Shown here piece after piece: positions 10,901 through 25,900 of a stretch of DNA of 64,000 bases (its first letter is position 1; each line of letters starts with the position of its first letter). The notes below the pieces were generated by a model, which worked only from the letters and a program-made list of their open reading frames with translations, did not search any database and had not been told where the DNA came from. The position numbers and the translations under genes were made by a program. The DNA is from Phoronis australis (Eukaryota; Phoronida; Phoronidae), in assembly GCA_002633005.1 (NCBI GenBank), contig NMRA01000284.1, forward strand, positions 454,978-518,977, read 5' to 3'.

Positions 10901-13900
10901 CAAGTTTGCCTTCCCATGCAACTTTGAGAACCCTGCAGTCGACCACTTCACGTTCACGTTTACAGATATTGATGGCAATTACACGTTTGGGTTCTGCCGC
11001 CATAATGCCGGCGCCCATACCTGTCTGTGTATCATAAGGTAGGCACAATCTCCAAATTCTGGCTGTAGCGAAACACTGTCCTTTATGTAAAATGATTATA
11101 TTCGGGGCTTTGTTCCTTTTACACAATAAAGTGTGGAAATTTCCCTGTGCATGACAAGCGAAGCACGTGATCAGACGTCAAGGCTTACCTGTGATATTCG
11201 TACATCTATGGAAGGCAGCGTAGGCCATGTGAGACTCTAAACCCCATACCAGTGAACGAATTACTGTTGTTACTCCATTTGGACTCTTGTTAACGAGGTT
11301 TAGCATCCTTTAAATGAGTGTGTCAGGTCATAGGTCATATGTTTCAGTTTCTTACCTTGGTATGAGATATTCTACAAGCTGTTGAACAAGGTCGGCGAGA
11401 TCCTCAACAAGTCTGAGGGCAATGACCCTACCAGCTTACTGGCCTCCCTCTTTGAGAAAGAGATGCCTGATCCCGGCGATGAAGTCTGCGTCATCAGCAA
11501 GGATTACAACAGTGTAAGTTAGACACAATGAACAGTGTAAGACAGGGATAGTGAACAGTGTAAGTCAGGGATAGTGAACAGTGTAAGTCAGGGATAGTGA
11601 ACAGTGTAAGTCAGGAGTAATGAACAGCAGTTGTCTTGAACTGCGAAGAGTGTTGTCAAAACTATGTATTGGATTTCATGTGGGGGGGGGCTACAAAATT
11701 GGTTGAGATTTCAACAAAGTAAGTTAGGCATGATAACCACTTTGTCACCCTTCATACTAAAGTTTCTGTCAGAACTGCTTAAGATTATTATTTATAAGCT
11801 TCACTGTATTTTTCATCAGAAATACTGTGCCTGTTGTCTCCATTCATTTGGAAAATTTGTTTGTTTTTTTTTTCCTAGTTATTTAGCTTCCAGGTCTTAA
11901 CATTAAATTCTGCCTGGTTAACATAATAATTATTGTATGACATACTCGTCAGTTCTAAAATTGACAATGTGTAGAATTACGACATGTGACGTGTTTTGGA
12001 AGAAATGTTCTTCCATTATTGCTTGACAATCACATGTCACACCTCAGAATGCAAATACTGATAAGTACAAAAATATTTAAAAGGAATTCTATTTCATTGA
12101 AATGCCTGTAGTGTGCTAAACTGAAAATGTTATCCACTTGTGTGAGTCATTATGCTGACTCATTGTGGTGAAGTGATATGTCACCAATTTGTGTCTCATG
12201 CTTCTAGGACTCAAGTGTGACAACTGTTGAAGCCAAAGACGGCAAACTGCCAAGAATGTGTCATTTAAATATTGCATAGAAATATCTCGTGTTACACCTT
12301 CAGTGGCTAATATCAACACGCAGAATTCCAATCGAACTTCAATACTTATTGGTCTAATTTGATTTTCAAATTTCATGTGAAACTTATTTGATTTCCAGGA
12401 GTTCTCATTCGTCTGTCCCGACCCCTACAAACTGCCGTGTATTCCCGAGAACAGGAACTTAACAGAGTATTACAATGCTGTTGACGCCAGCAATATGATG
12501 AATATATTTGCCAGGTAATTTCTGCATTAAGCTGATGTACCCAAACACAATCTTTTATGCATATAGTAGGTATCTTACAGAGTCATATCATGTGACTTAG
12601 TAATTTCAAGTCTTAATAGATTGCTGCTCAGCCTTGGCTTGTACCGTAGCGTTCTACAATCCATATATCTGGAACCACCTGTTGAGCCCTGGTTAGGACA
12701 GCAATGCTTTCAGACTTGTAAATACTACGTCACATGATGTGACCATGTACGACTCTCTAGGATATCTACTCTCTGCATTAACACAGCTAGAGTCTGCGAT
12801 GATCATTCGTATTGCAAAATGTTCTTATTTTGTGTGATCCGTGGATGTGTTCATGCTTCTTCACCAACCTTCTGTGCCACGGATGATACAAGGGTTTATG
12901 TACAAGGTTGATAACAGGACACAAAGCTCGGATGTGTTCAGTTTTAATGGTTAGTGGGCTAATTCAACAATTATTTTTGATATCAGGCTAGTTTATTGAC
13001 GCTTTAAGGTTAGTTTCATGAGGCAAGCTCCTAAGGCCAAGTTACCAAACTTGACTTCTTACTCGACTTGATAATTGACCAATTATTTGTCATGCTTTGA
13101 GTAAACTTTCAATCTCATTTGTCATGATTGCTTAGTTTCCAAACTGACATTCGTGTAAAGATCCCTAATTTATACTTAATATTGATTCCACTGTTATTGC
13201 GAAACGGCCAAGCACCAATCACAACATTCTTGTCTGCGTTCCCAGCATGCTGTACGAGCGACGTATCCTGGTCACATCTCGCAAGCTAAGCCGGATGACG
13301 GCGTGCGTTCACGGTTGCGCCTCGCTCATCTACCCTATGTTCTGGCAACATCTTTACATCCCCGTGCTGCCCGCCAGTCTCGTGGACTATGTCAGCGCCC
13401 CCATGCCTTTCCTAATCGGCATCCACTCGACACTTCTCGAGGTGAGTTGAAAAGTCAGTCACTATTTGTTTGTTTAGTATGACTCTATCTTGACATTTTG
13501 GAGCCATTCAAATAGAATTCAAGTGCCAAAATTAAAAACAATAATGCCAGATTTATGTATCACTGTGAATTACTTAGCACTTCAAAAATTATTACCTGGC
13601 TTTGGACCTGGTCAAGCTTAATCCTTTTCAACTCCCATGGAGCACACAGTGGTGCAACCATTGTTGGAGGACATCAGTTAATGCAAAAGGATAATTTTGT
13701 AAATATTTTGAGTGCTAAATTGTCCTTGTGGTTAACTGAATTGGAAAAATGTCCGTGACCTACAAAATTTTTGAAAAAGTGATGTGACTGTATTTCTAAT
13801 TGCTATTTTTGGGTCCAAATCACGTCACAATGGCAGATAAGTGACCACTAGACTACCAAATACTTGTTGAATTACAGTGTACAGTTACTGTAAGCATCTT

Positions 13901-16900
13901 GTGTAACAGTCAGTTATCCTTTTCATTAGTATTGTGACATTGTTGAGTAAAAGATTATTATTAATCCACATAGAGAATCACAGTTATATGATTATGTAAC
14001 CAAGATTTCACTGTGCTGTAAAGCTTGCCTCTCTTGATAAAAAACATTTTACGGGCACCTGATGTTTTTAATAAGGATGAAATTTCAAAGACAATGAGAT
14101 CAAAAAGAAGCGCATTTGTAGGTGTCTTGTCTTAACTCATTCGACCCTGAGCGCCATATGGTATAAATTGCTTAGTGGCCTGGCTGAGCTCTGGAATGTC
14201 TACCCCCTTGAAGTCTGAGGGTATTTCACTCAGAACTGGGTCACAAGCACTGGACTTAATTAAAACCTCGTTACTAAGTCATTAATAAACATACACTTAC
14301 CAAATTTTCAGCAATAGATCTTGAGTAAATGAGCTTCGTGTTGATATAAAATTTATCCAAGTTTATTACTGATAAAGGGTTGAACAAGCAGTTTTACTTT
14401 TTGTTTTCCAGAAACAAAGACGTTTGTTTACAAATAATCCATTTAAATTTCCAGAAAACATGTCAGGAAAGTTTTCCGTGTGGCATATCCTCATTATAAT
14501 CTAGATCACTGAAATCTGTATATAAATCTGACCAATCAGTGCCATCAGTATCCACACTATCATATCCATAATCACTGAAGTCTACATCCAAATGTGACCA
14601 GTGTCATCAGTATCCACACTATTCTCCATAATAAAAACTTCAAGAACTGTGAGAGCAGCAGAGATGATATTCGTGTAATACCAAGGCAGTATTTCATGTG
14701 AACACAGTGCTAGTGACAGAGTAGAATGTTCCCAGTAACTGGACATTTTGTTATTGTAATCTGGTCAGTTCCAACAAAATAAACGGGCACCCTAGCAGAT
14801 GATTAAGTGGTGACGGCAGTATTATGTAATACCAATTAGACTCAAATTCAGAGCAATTAGCTCCAATCTAATCTTCATATCAAACAAACGTACTATGTTT
14901 CTTGGAAGTGTAATATTCTGATATTACAAAGTCAGAATATAAGACTTGCTGTGTCAAATACTTTATTGGAACTAAACTTAATTCACTACAAGGTGGCTTA
15001 TATAGAACAATTACTAAGCAGCATGCAATTCTTACAATGGAAGTGGTAATACCATATATAGAACTTCCTTTACTCAGAATCAATTAAACTATAGTCTGGT
15101 ATGCGTGAGTAATATGTTATCTGTTATATGTTTCTCAAAACATTACAGGAAGAACATTTCTATCTTTCAAAAGTTACAACAACCACTGCAAAGTTAACAT
15201 GCTCCCTGGTTTTCCTTGAAGTGATAGTTAGCTTGTGAAGAAATGGTTCTAAAGTCCAGAAATAACTGACCATAGACATTAACTTCACAAACAATAAGTA
15301 AATACAAAGTCTTGTGTCTCAAATCCTCATTGGATAGAAAACTGGGAATACCCCAGATTATTTAAACTTAAACCAATAAATTCCTGCCTTCTATCCCTCC
15401 TGAAAGCGTGATCCGCTTGTGAAATTCATTGTTTAGATAACACCTCCAGACGGCATCAGGCCCTGAGTGAAAACAAACAGTCACGCCATATGGCGGGATC
15501 AGGGAGGAATGAGTTAAGCCAAAATGTAGGACACACCTGGCATAGGCTTCAACTGTTTATTATAATGTACAATAATTGAAGTTCAATTCCGGGAAGCCTT
15601 GGTTTCCATTAAAGACTTGCTTTAAATGGGAAGACGGCTTTTTTGACAAACTATTGTTCAATGTATAATTTTAATTAACTTGAAATTTCTACAAAAACAC
15701 GAAACAATATCATGTGGTCTTGAAACGAGCATCACCATTTTGGCTGGTCAAAACATACAGCAATATATTATATCGAGAAATATCTGTTTTCAGAAAGCTA
15801 GAAAAATGGACCTCGGAGATGTCGTCATATTAGATGCAGACAAAAACACGGTGGAGTCGGAATACGATGACCTGGACACCCTACCATCTGATGTTGTAAG
15901 TTGGGAATAAAATGCTTTATCGATGGAGCGAGATGAATTCTTCACTCGGCATATTTTTTTTACAAAATGTCTTACTCTGTCGCAATTTAGTTCGTTTTCT
16001 TGTCTTATTTGGATGCGTTATATTCTATGCAATGTCACTAGTAATTTGTTCCCTAATAATTTCCTTTAATCTAATTAAAAACTTTCTTGATTACAGTTTT
16101 TGTCAGTCTCCATCGACTATTATTATTGTGACTGTGTGCACCATTCTGTAAAGGTTTTAAGTATTGATCAGATACTGTTGTTGGCAACATGTGCCTAAGT
16201 GCTTCTTTGTTGTGGGAAACCATGAAAAGTTTAGAGCAAAGTATTTTACCTACTGGTCAGATGAATAGTAATTAGTTGCTCTTTTAAATGATCCGGGCAT
16301 TTTTCACCTCATACACGTTTGGGTTTTCAATGTAATTTTAACAGACAAACCTCAACAAATTAAATAGGTTTTTGTAAACAGCCTGTCAATATCCTCATTG
16401 CTGTCTTAATACTCTTGTATTGGCCTCTCAGTTATCATCTCTTTTTCTTCCACCAGGTGTCCTCGCTGAAGAAGAAGCTGAAGCATCAGCAGACGGACCG
16501 TGTGCAGACGACGATGTTGAGTGGCGATGGCGTGGCCAGAGCTTTTCTCCGGACGCTGGTCAACTTGATAGGTGGGCAATGATCTGCGCTTCTGAGGGTC
16601 ATGGGTCAGTCGGTGACCTATGAGCTACATTTGGAAGAGACTGCGGCACTCACTCTTGCTTTTGTCACAGGCATCTTGCATAATCAGGACATACATACAC
16701 TTATACACATACACACTAGAATGTTCTCAAGACACACATTTTGTTTGGCTTTTAATGTGAAGGAAGTGAGAATTCAGCAGTATTGGCACACCCATGTCAG
16801 CGAATTTTTATACTCTGTGAGTCCGTAATAGAATTTGATCATTACAGCATCGTGTAAAGGTCTTATGATTCTTTCTGTGCTTTGGTTTAGAGAGAATTCC

Positions 16901-19900
16901 AGTTCTATTTGTGTCTTCATGAAGAATTGTTTGTCACAGAGAACATACAGAATGGGTCTCAAGAATATTTTGTTTGTTCTGTTGTCCTATAGGTGGCTAC
17001 AGGGATGCACTGAAGTTTCGTGAAGGCGAGAGCATCATCTTTGATGAGGAGGCGTTCATCAATTCACGCCCGTCTAGCACACGACCGTTCCTGGAGAAGA
17101 TGCTTCACCTGCAGATATTCCATCAGGTGAGTTAACGAGGTTTGGCACCCGAATAGTAATTTCCTGTCTTAACGCATTGTGTCACAGAATATTGTTTAAA
17201 TGTCAGGCTGGAATGGGAGTCTGAAAAACTGAAGTGACTCGTCTTGACAATTATGAAAAAGTTGCTGATTACTAGAACTTACAATATGCGCTTGTTTTGT
17301 ATTTGGTGGGTGTATGTTACTGTTAGTCTCACAATACGAACGGAAAGAAATTAGGTCGCACATCTAGCAACTACTCTAAATTGAAGACGAAGAATATGGT
17401 GATTGCCTATTCCCTTGCAGTAATATGTTTGTTGAAACTGGCAAAATTCAAATCAACAACTTTTTTGAATCTGGACCCCATGTCAGAACATCTGTAAACC
17501 ATATACATTAGCATACCGTATTCTAAAACAGAGTTTCACTACTTGTAGTGTTACAGTTTAGCTTTTGACCTAATGTAATTTTCCATAGATAAATGGCAAG
17601 AATTACAACCAAGGTGGCGAAATCTCGTAGACTACCCCAGTAAGGCGACATCACACTTTTCGTTCATTCAACTAACTTGCATTAACTCAACAGTCTGCCA
17701 TTATCAGGCAAAAACACATAGAAACGATAAATGTGACACAAAGGTATGAAGCGCCATACCCTCTAGGCTCCAGCTCCTCCACAGTGATGGGTGATACATA
17801 AATGATGTACAAGCTTGGTGACACTGAATAAGAGTTACCTTTATATATTAACCCAACTTGCAGTTCATTGAGGAACGTCTGGACCTACTGAATTCTGGAG
17901 AGGGCTTCTCAGACATATTTGAGGAGGAGACCACACTGATGGCTGGCAAGGGATCCAGCTCCAAGTACAAGGAATGGATGGGAAACATGATGGTCAGTAG
18001 AGGGCGCTGTTGGCACTTGGCTCAGTTTGGGGTAGATCAGTAGAGGGCACTGTTGGAGGTCCAATAGAGGGCACTCTTTTCAGTAGACCATTGTTAGGTT
18101 ATCATTAGAGGTCATTATTTGCTCACGGCCCAGTTTGGACGATCAATTGAAGGATCTGCCTGCACTTGGCCCAAATTGGGGAAAATAAATGAAAAGGATT
18201 CTCATTTTATGATCAACTTGTGGGTGACCAGAAATACATGGCATGTAGTTGGTGTCCCTCTTTTGGAGATTTTTACTCTCTTGCAAATGGAGTGTGAATT
18301 CTTGTGCAATGTGAAAGCTGCTGAAATGTTCATAGGGGGCACCACTTGCTTCACCTGCTGTATGTTTAGTATCGTAGTTCTTGTGTAGTGTGCAAGTACT
18401 GTCAACTATTAGCGTTGTGTGTTTTAAATAGTTGAGCGGTTTGGTTGTGTTTAATGCTTTGATGTGGCCACTTTTCTGTTCGTGGTATTGACAGTCATCT
18501 ATACTATGTTTTCTTTTGTTGACAGAAACAGGGAAAGAAGTTTACTTTGAAGGTATGTACCGCGTTACGCTCATGCTGTGTGTTGGGCAATAAGAGAAGT
18601 GTGCTGCCACCTGTCCACTGAGGGGAAATAACCTAGAGAATTAATCGAGGGCCGAACATGACCTTAGTTGGGTTCTAAGCTAGATTTGACTTGGGTTCCA
18701 ACTTTCACTGACGACAGGAGTCATCTCCTAAGGTGCCCCCTATCCTCCGTGGGAGCCATAAGCAGCCGTTTATGTCACCTAATAGCCAGAGGTGTTGCGA
18801 AGGCACATTACATATAGTCACTTACAAGCCTGGTTTCTTATTTTAAGAACCAGTTTTCTCCACTGAGTAACAAAAGCTGGACTCCTGTAAGTGTCTACTA
18901 CCAGCACACCTTTAGATTTGTTACATTACCTTATGTATTAAGTCTCTGTGTGATTGTTGCACTCTTTGAGCCTTTCATTGTCAAAATTGATTTCCAGTTA
19001 TATGCCTTATCATTCACAGATTTGGTGAAATTGCTCAAATAACATAGTATTGTATTTGTCCGGGTTGACAGTCACGCTGTTTAAACTGAGAGACTCAAAA
19101 ATCAGGAAGTGGGCGTGGACATTTGGAATGGGGGGAGGGCAATTACTGTGTCACCAGTTGAGATCAATACCTGGGGAAGTGTATTTATGTCAGTTGCTTC
19201 CTGTACATGGAAATAGATGATTAAAGACAATGTAGAATTTGTTGGTCACAGATGGTTTAATTCGTGCTTTTTTGGAATTGAATTCGCAGTAGGTTTGCAT
19301 TAACAAAGACACGGTGACGTTATAAACCTGAGAGGTGAGAAATATATTTTTATTTCATGACCACTTCTGCCTAGTTGTGTCTCCCAATAAAATTGTCTTT
19401 AATCGATTAAAAACCAAAATATTATTTTTTGGACGTAAAAGTTCCGATGAAGGTATAAATTAGATGAAGTGTATAACCGAACGTGGGCATGTAACATTTT
19501 TTAAAATTCAAAGGTGTGCACTTTGCCGAGCATGAGGGCTGTGACTGTTAACCCAGATGGGTACGGTAATCTATTTGTTAACAGGAAATGAATCTCTCTT
19601 GGACTAACGTACTAGTTGACTCGCATTGTTTGTCCTACTTCTTAACTTGTTTTGTTTTCGCATGTAGGCAAACCCTGTTATCCGTTCTACATTTGAGACA
19701 GTGAGTTTTCATTTCTATTTTCCACGTACCTTATTAACATTTACATTCCAATAGACCTATTCATTAACTCTGTCCTTTACAGAACCCCTTTTCCAACCTT
19801 TGGGTAAGAACCTGTATTGACTGCTTCAGCGTTTTGCAATCCTTGTTACCTGGCCCGCATTTTGATCACAACACCGCAAAGCTGGCGTTTGGTTGTTTTT

Positions 19901-22900
19901 CGCTTTGTTTGTAGTACACTCCGCACTACTAGTTCAATGATGATTTTGTTAAATTTTGAGTTAAGTACTAAAGTTCCATTTGTCATTTCCGATTTATTTT
20001 GTGCTCGTTAATTTCGCATGACCTAATTTCACACGACCTAATTTTGCAGGTGAAACATAAAGGCAAAAAGGCGATGAAAGATTTGAAGACAAAAATTGAA
20101 GAACTTAGAAGGGTAATTATCTCATGTCAATTCTCTCTTGAGTAAACTTGGTCTTGTGAATGACCGAAAAGTTAGTATGCCAACATTGGCTTTCAGAATT
20201 TTGGCGTATGAGTGCATTGTTGATTCAATAGTTTTAAAAAAATTGTCAAGGTATCTTATGTGTTAAAAATCAGTCACATTTTGTTGCCATTTTTTTGCCA
20301 ATTTTCAAATGATAAACAGGTACTTTTGATCTCCATCTGATTTCTTTTTGGCTTGTTACTGTTACTTGCTAATTTAGGTGAAAGAATCAGTGAATGCCAT
20401 GAAATGTTTTCAGAACTTCTGTTTTTTCCTTGTGGGAGGGATTTAGAGTACCCACCAAAATATTCTGCTTGTATTCAATTTGTCTTCCAAGAGTCATGTC
20501 CAGTATGTTATTAAGTTGAGGTATTTATTTACAGCCTTTAACTTCAATTAAATGCATGTACTCTGCTTAGCCACAGGGATGTACAGAAGTAACATGTATA
20601 CGTCTGCTTATTTTGTGAACTCAGGGGAGACAGTTTCAACGAAGTCCATACTATCGTGCTAAGAATTCGAGTATTGTTAACAGACAAGGGAAATATTTGT
20701 CTTTCCAGCTTTGATAATTGATGGGCATCTCATTCTGGCTACCTGGGTCCTGTCTCTCCAAGTGTCTATAGGCTTTTGCCTTATCACTTTCGGCTGACAA
20801 CCAGTCTATGAATGACTCAAAGTCAGAAAATCTGTCTTCAACAAGACAGATAGTCTGCTCTTGTAGAGTGAAAGTGAAATTTTGAGTAACGTAAAAGACG
20901 AAGCTATTTTGTTGTCAGATTTCTGAGTTTTGATTAAAGTCAAAAAAGAAAAAGCCAATGAACTTGAGATGGAGGTGCCAGGTGTTGCAAGTTACACATT
21001 CTGTTGTTTTGTTGTTGTCTGATTGTGTTTGTTGTTACTAAGGATGAAGAGATGCCAACGACTGTCATAGGTGCACAGTTAAAGGCTGAAAGGGTGAGTA
21101 GTCTGCATGGCCATGTCAGGTCGTTCTGTTTGAACTCTGTGAATGAATGTCTTGTGATTCGGGCTCTCATGGTGATTGTGAAATGAGATTAAGAGTTGTA
21201 GTGTCTGACAGGTTACGTTCTTAGTTATCAAGTGAATACAGGAAGACCAAGGGCTCCAGGTGTGTGGCTCCACCTGACTTAGTGCACTTTTAAAACAGAA
21301 ATGTTTAATCTGTTTGTGCATATGTATCCACACCTAATTATGATAATGTTCTCTCATGACGTTCTCTAAATTGAGTAAAAATTCACATTTTTGACACATC
21401 ATGACAGTGTGGGTTTTTCATTTAGTCATGGAATTCTACACGGGGAGATTTTCTACCCATGATTAAGCATTTTTTTCTGTGTTTACCTTTCCAGCCCCCG
21501 CGACCTCCCCTTCCAGGTCAAAGGTCAGTGACCATGCGACCTCATTCGGGCACAAGACGGAGGTCATCATACGAAAAGTAAGTGTCTGTAGCTGTCCATT
21601 TAATAAGAACTGTTGACTTTAAATTCTGGAAAAGTTCTGAGCTATGCCTTTCAGTTGGTCTAATAACAAAAATTTGTAGAAATCACCAACTTATGAAGCG
21701 TTTTTCATAATTCTGTATCAAATTCTCTAATACTTCAGTTTTGGCAAATATGTGCAAAGTAAAAGTGGACAATTGACAAGTATAGCTTTTGCCAAAACTG
21801 CACACATAAGCAATATTCAGTACTTGCTTTGAATTGAGTTGAATGCTCTTGGCCTGTTTTCTTAGTAGTCAAAAGAATGAAAATGGAAAAAATCTTAATG
21901 AAACCGACTTGGATAGGCTTTCTATACGTAAAATTTTTTTAATATAAGAACTAACCAGATGACTTGGTTGTCTTTCGTCTGTCGGCTTTTAGACATTCAC
22001 CTGGGAATCGTCTGATTTCTCTTGCAATGCTGTTTGAACTTTGAACTTTCACTTGCAGGCTAAGAANAGTGCATTGTTGATTCAAAAGTTTTAAAAAAAT
22101 TGTCAAAATATCTTATGTATTAAAAATCAGTCACATTTTGTTGCCATTTTTGCCAATTTTCAAATGATAAACAGGTACTTTTGATCTCCATCTGATTTCT
22201 TTTTGGCTTGTTACTGTTACTTGCTAAGTGAGGTGAAAGAATCAGTGAATGCCATGAAATATTTTCAGAACTTCTGTTTTTTCCTTGTGGGAGGGATTTA
22301 GAGTACCCATCAAAATATTGTGCTTGTATTCAATTTGTCTTCCAAGAGTCATGTCCAGTATATTACTAAGTTGAGGTATTTATTTGCAGCCTTTAACTTC
22401 AATTAAATGCATGTACTCTGCTTAGCCACAGGGATGTACAGAAGTAACATGTATACGTCTGCTTATTTTTTGAACTCAAGGGAGACAGTTTCAACGAAGT
22501 CCATATTATCATGCTAAGAATTCGAGTATTGTTAACAGACAAGGGAAATATTTGTCTTTCCAGCTTTGATAATTGATGGGCATCTCATTCTGGCTACCTG
22601 GGTCCTGTCTCTCCAAATGTCTATAGGCTTTTGCCTTATCACTTTTGGCTGACAACCAGTCTATGAATGACTCAAAGTCAGAAAATCTGTCTTCAACAAG
22701 ACAGATAGTCTGCTCTTGTAGAGTGAAAGTGAAACTTTGAGTAACGTAAAAGACGAGGCTATTTTGTTGTCAGATTTCTGAGTTTTGGTTAAAGTCAAAA
22801 GAGAAAAAGCCAATGAACTTGAGAAGGAGGTGCCAGGTGTTGCAAGTTACACATTCTGTTGTTTTGTTGTTGTCTGATTGTGTTTGTTGTTACTAAGGAT

Positions 22901-25900
22901 GAGGAGATGCCAACGACTGTCATAGGTGCACAGTTAAAGGCTGAAAGGGTGAGTAGTCTGCATGGCCATGTCAGGTCGTTCTGTTTGAACTCTGTGAATG
23001 AATGTCTTGTGATTCGGGCTCTCATGGTGATGGTGAAAGATAATAGACTAAGTGAGATTAAGGGTTCTAGTGTCTGACTGGTTATGTTCTTTGTTATCAA
23101 GTGAATACAGGAAGACCAAGGGCTCCTGGTGTGTGACTCCACCTGACTTAGTGCACTTTTAAAACAGAAATGTTTAATCTGTTTGTGCATATGCATCTAC
23201 ACCTAATTATGATTATGTTCTCTCGTGACGTTCTCTAAATTGCATAAAAATTCACATTTTTGACACATCATGACAGTGTGGGTTTTTCATTTAGTCATGG
23301 AATTCTACACGGGGAGATTTTCTACCCATGATTAAGCATTTTTTCTGTGTTTACCTTTCCAGCCCCCGCGACCTCCCCTTCCAGGTCAAAGGTCAGTGAC
23401 CATGCGACCTCATTCGGGCACAAGACGGAGGTCATCATACGAAAAGTAAGTGTCTGTAGCTGTCCATTTAATAAGAACTGTTGACTTAAAATTCTGGAAA
23501 AGTTCTGAGCTATGCCTTTCAGTTGGTCTAATAACAAAAATTTGTAGAAATCACCAACTTATGAAGCGTTTTTCATAATTCTGTATCAAATTCTCTAATA
23601 CTTCAGTTTTGGCAAATATGTGCAAAGTAAAAGTGGACAATTGACAAGTATAGCTTTTGCCAAAACTGCACACATATAGGCAATATTCAGTACTTGCTTT
23701 GAATTGAGTTAAATGTTCTTGGCCTGTTCTCTTAGTAGTCAAAAGAATGAAAGTGGAAAAAATCTTAATTAAACCGACTTGGATAGGCTTTCTATACGTA
23801 AAATTTTTTTAATATAAGAACTAACCAGATGACTTGGTTGTCTTTCATCTGTCGGCTTTTAACCATTTGCCTGGGAATTGTCTGATTTCTCTTGCAATGC
23901 TATTTGAACTTTGAACTTTCACTTGCAGGCTAAGAATGTAAGCTGAGTGGGGTTTGTTGTTTGGTTGGATGTTTTTCTTTCATAACTGAAACTTTTTTCA
24001 CTGGGCATGTATAGGCATGTCATCTACTCTGTGTTTAAATCAATTCAATATAGGTTTCACTTTCAAGCATGCCAGAACAGATTGCCACATTGAAAGGGAA
24101 TTATAGCTCTCTAATATCGAGATGGGGGGATTTACCATTATTCATTAAGAACTAAGCCAATGGACCTTTAAAGAGTTGTTGCCTTTAAGCAATTAAAATA
24201 GTTAGAGTGTTCCTTCTTCTTTTTGAGATTCCAATCTGATGGCAAATGTGTTACATCATGCCAGTGTAGATAAATGCAGAGTCATAATTAACGTTTAACT
24301 TGCTTTGGTTTTATACCTGCTTTAGTCGCATTGGGTTCATTAGTTTTTTATTATTGTTTTTATTAAAATTATTTTTGTCCGTCACATATCACTTTTCTGC
24401 TTTTTATTGAGATTTGACACAGCTGTTCACATATTAGCCAACTAGGAGTCTGTCTTTGTTTGAATGACTTGCACCGACAAGCCGACTCGAGTCATTTATT
24501 CCGCGTTTCCGTTTTAAATAGCTTAGAAGTGCTCTGCTGTCAGAGATGTTTGACACTTTTTGATTGAAGTGACTTGAAACTGAGGCGTGCTTCATAATCA
24601 TCGTAGAAAGTCTGGGAAGTGGATACTTTCCATCAGAGGAAAACTAATGAAAAGAGCAAAAATTCTACTAAATTTTCAGAACACCACCCCTCTTCTCATT
24701 GAGTTCTATTTTACAGCTGTCATAAGCAAAAATTGCCAGATGTCTGGTTCTTAGTTGCGGGGAACTAACTTGTGGAAAACGAAAGTTACGTCCTGGTAAA
24801 ACTCATGTAAAATGAAAACGCAAGGTATGATAACTGTAAAAGAAAACGAGACGATTTGTTCACAATGAATCTAATACTGCTGCCACTTGTTTCTAAACCC
24901 ATGTTTAACAGGGCAATGACAACACCCAGGTTTGTCTCCTATTACAGTATGCTCTTTGTCTACGCTGACATTGTTTGTTACATGACTGGAAATGGTGCCA
25001 TTTTGTTGTTGATTTTGAACAGCTTTTGATAAAACTATGTTTTTAAGTGGTATGAGGTGTTTATCACATTCATGTCATAATTCTCCAAAGTGAATGCTTA
25101 GTTGTCTTTTTTATTTTATATTTACCCATCTTTACGTGTACAGTTCAACACAATGGGATGATGACCACTTTTGAATGGCGTCAGTGCAATGTTCTGCTTA
25201 CAGGCTAGTGTGGGCGAGTGACATTTATGTTTATTTTTGCATGATCAGCTTGGCAATATAGATGGGACCTGCTGGAATCTTGTGGGACCTCGTAACATTA
25301 GCCTTTGTAGACACATCTTTAGTGGCAAGTCTGCTCCATTCTGTTGCCATAGCAACCAAAACATGAGCATGCAACACCTCAACATTTTCAATTTTTTTCT
25401 GAAACAACCATTCGTTTGCAATTGTTGGACAAAAGTGTCTTCCAAAATGGCAGCATTTCCTACGACACACTTGACTGGGCACAATCTGTGCACATTTCAC
25501 CGCTGTCCAGCTCCGTAGCATTATTAAAAGAATGCATCCATGTATGGCTGACAACTGCCTCGGTCTAGTTCTTCAACACATCATTTAGCAGATCAATGCA
25601 CTTGTTTTCGCTCACCCGTACCTTATGTGGCAAAAAGGACACGTGTTGCCAGTTGCTTGAAACGGTCCAAAAGGAAACTCAACTACGTTCCGTGAATTTT
25701 CTAAGCATTCGAAGACTTTGTTTACTCATTAAGATTATGTTTTCCATCACTTCATATTTATTGTGAGCTCATCTATTTATTGTGACAGTATCTAATGATG
25801 TTTTGGAAAACTGAAGGGATTTTCAATGAAAATGAATAAGGATAAGTCATTAGTGGAGGTACATGAAAAGGTTCTTATTTATTTTCAGTGGTATTGGGAA

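Noticed and set aside
21043-23445. Real tandem duplication of DENND1 exons 15–16
   Set aside because: The copies abut at an N and splicing both would shift the frame.
25231-25554. Overlapping ORFs on both strands in a DENND1 intron
   Set aside because: No family motif recognised and stops interrupt the protein-like minus-strand reading; kept only as unassigned sequence.
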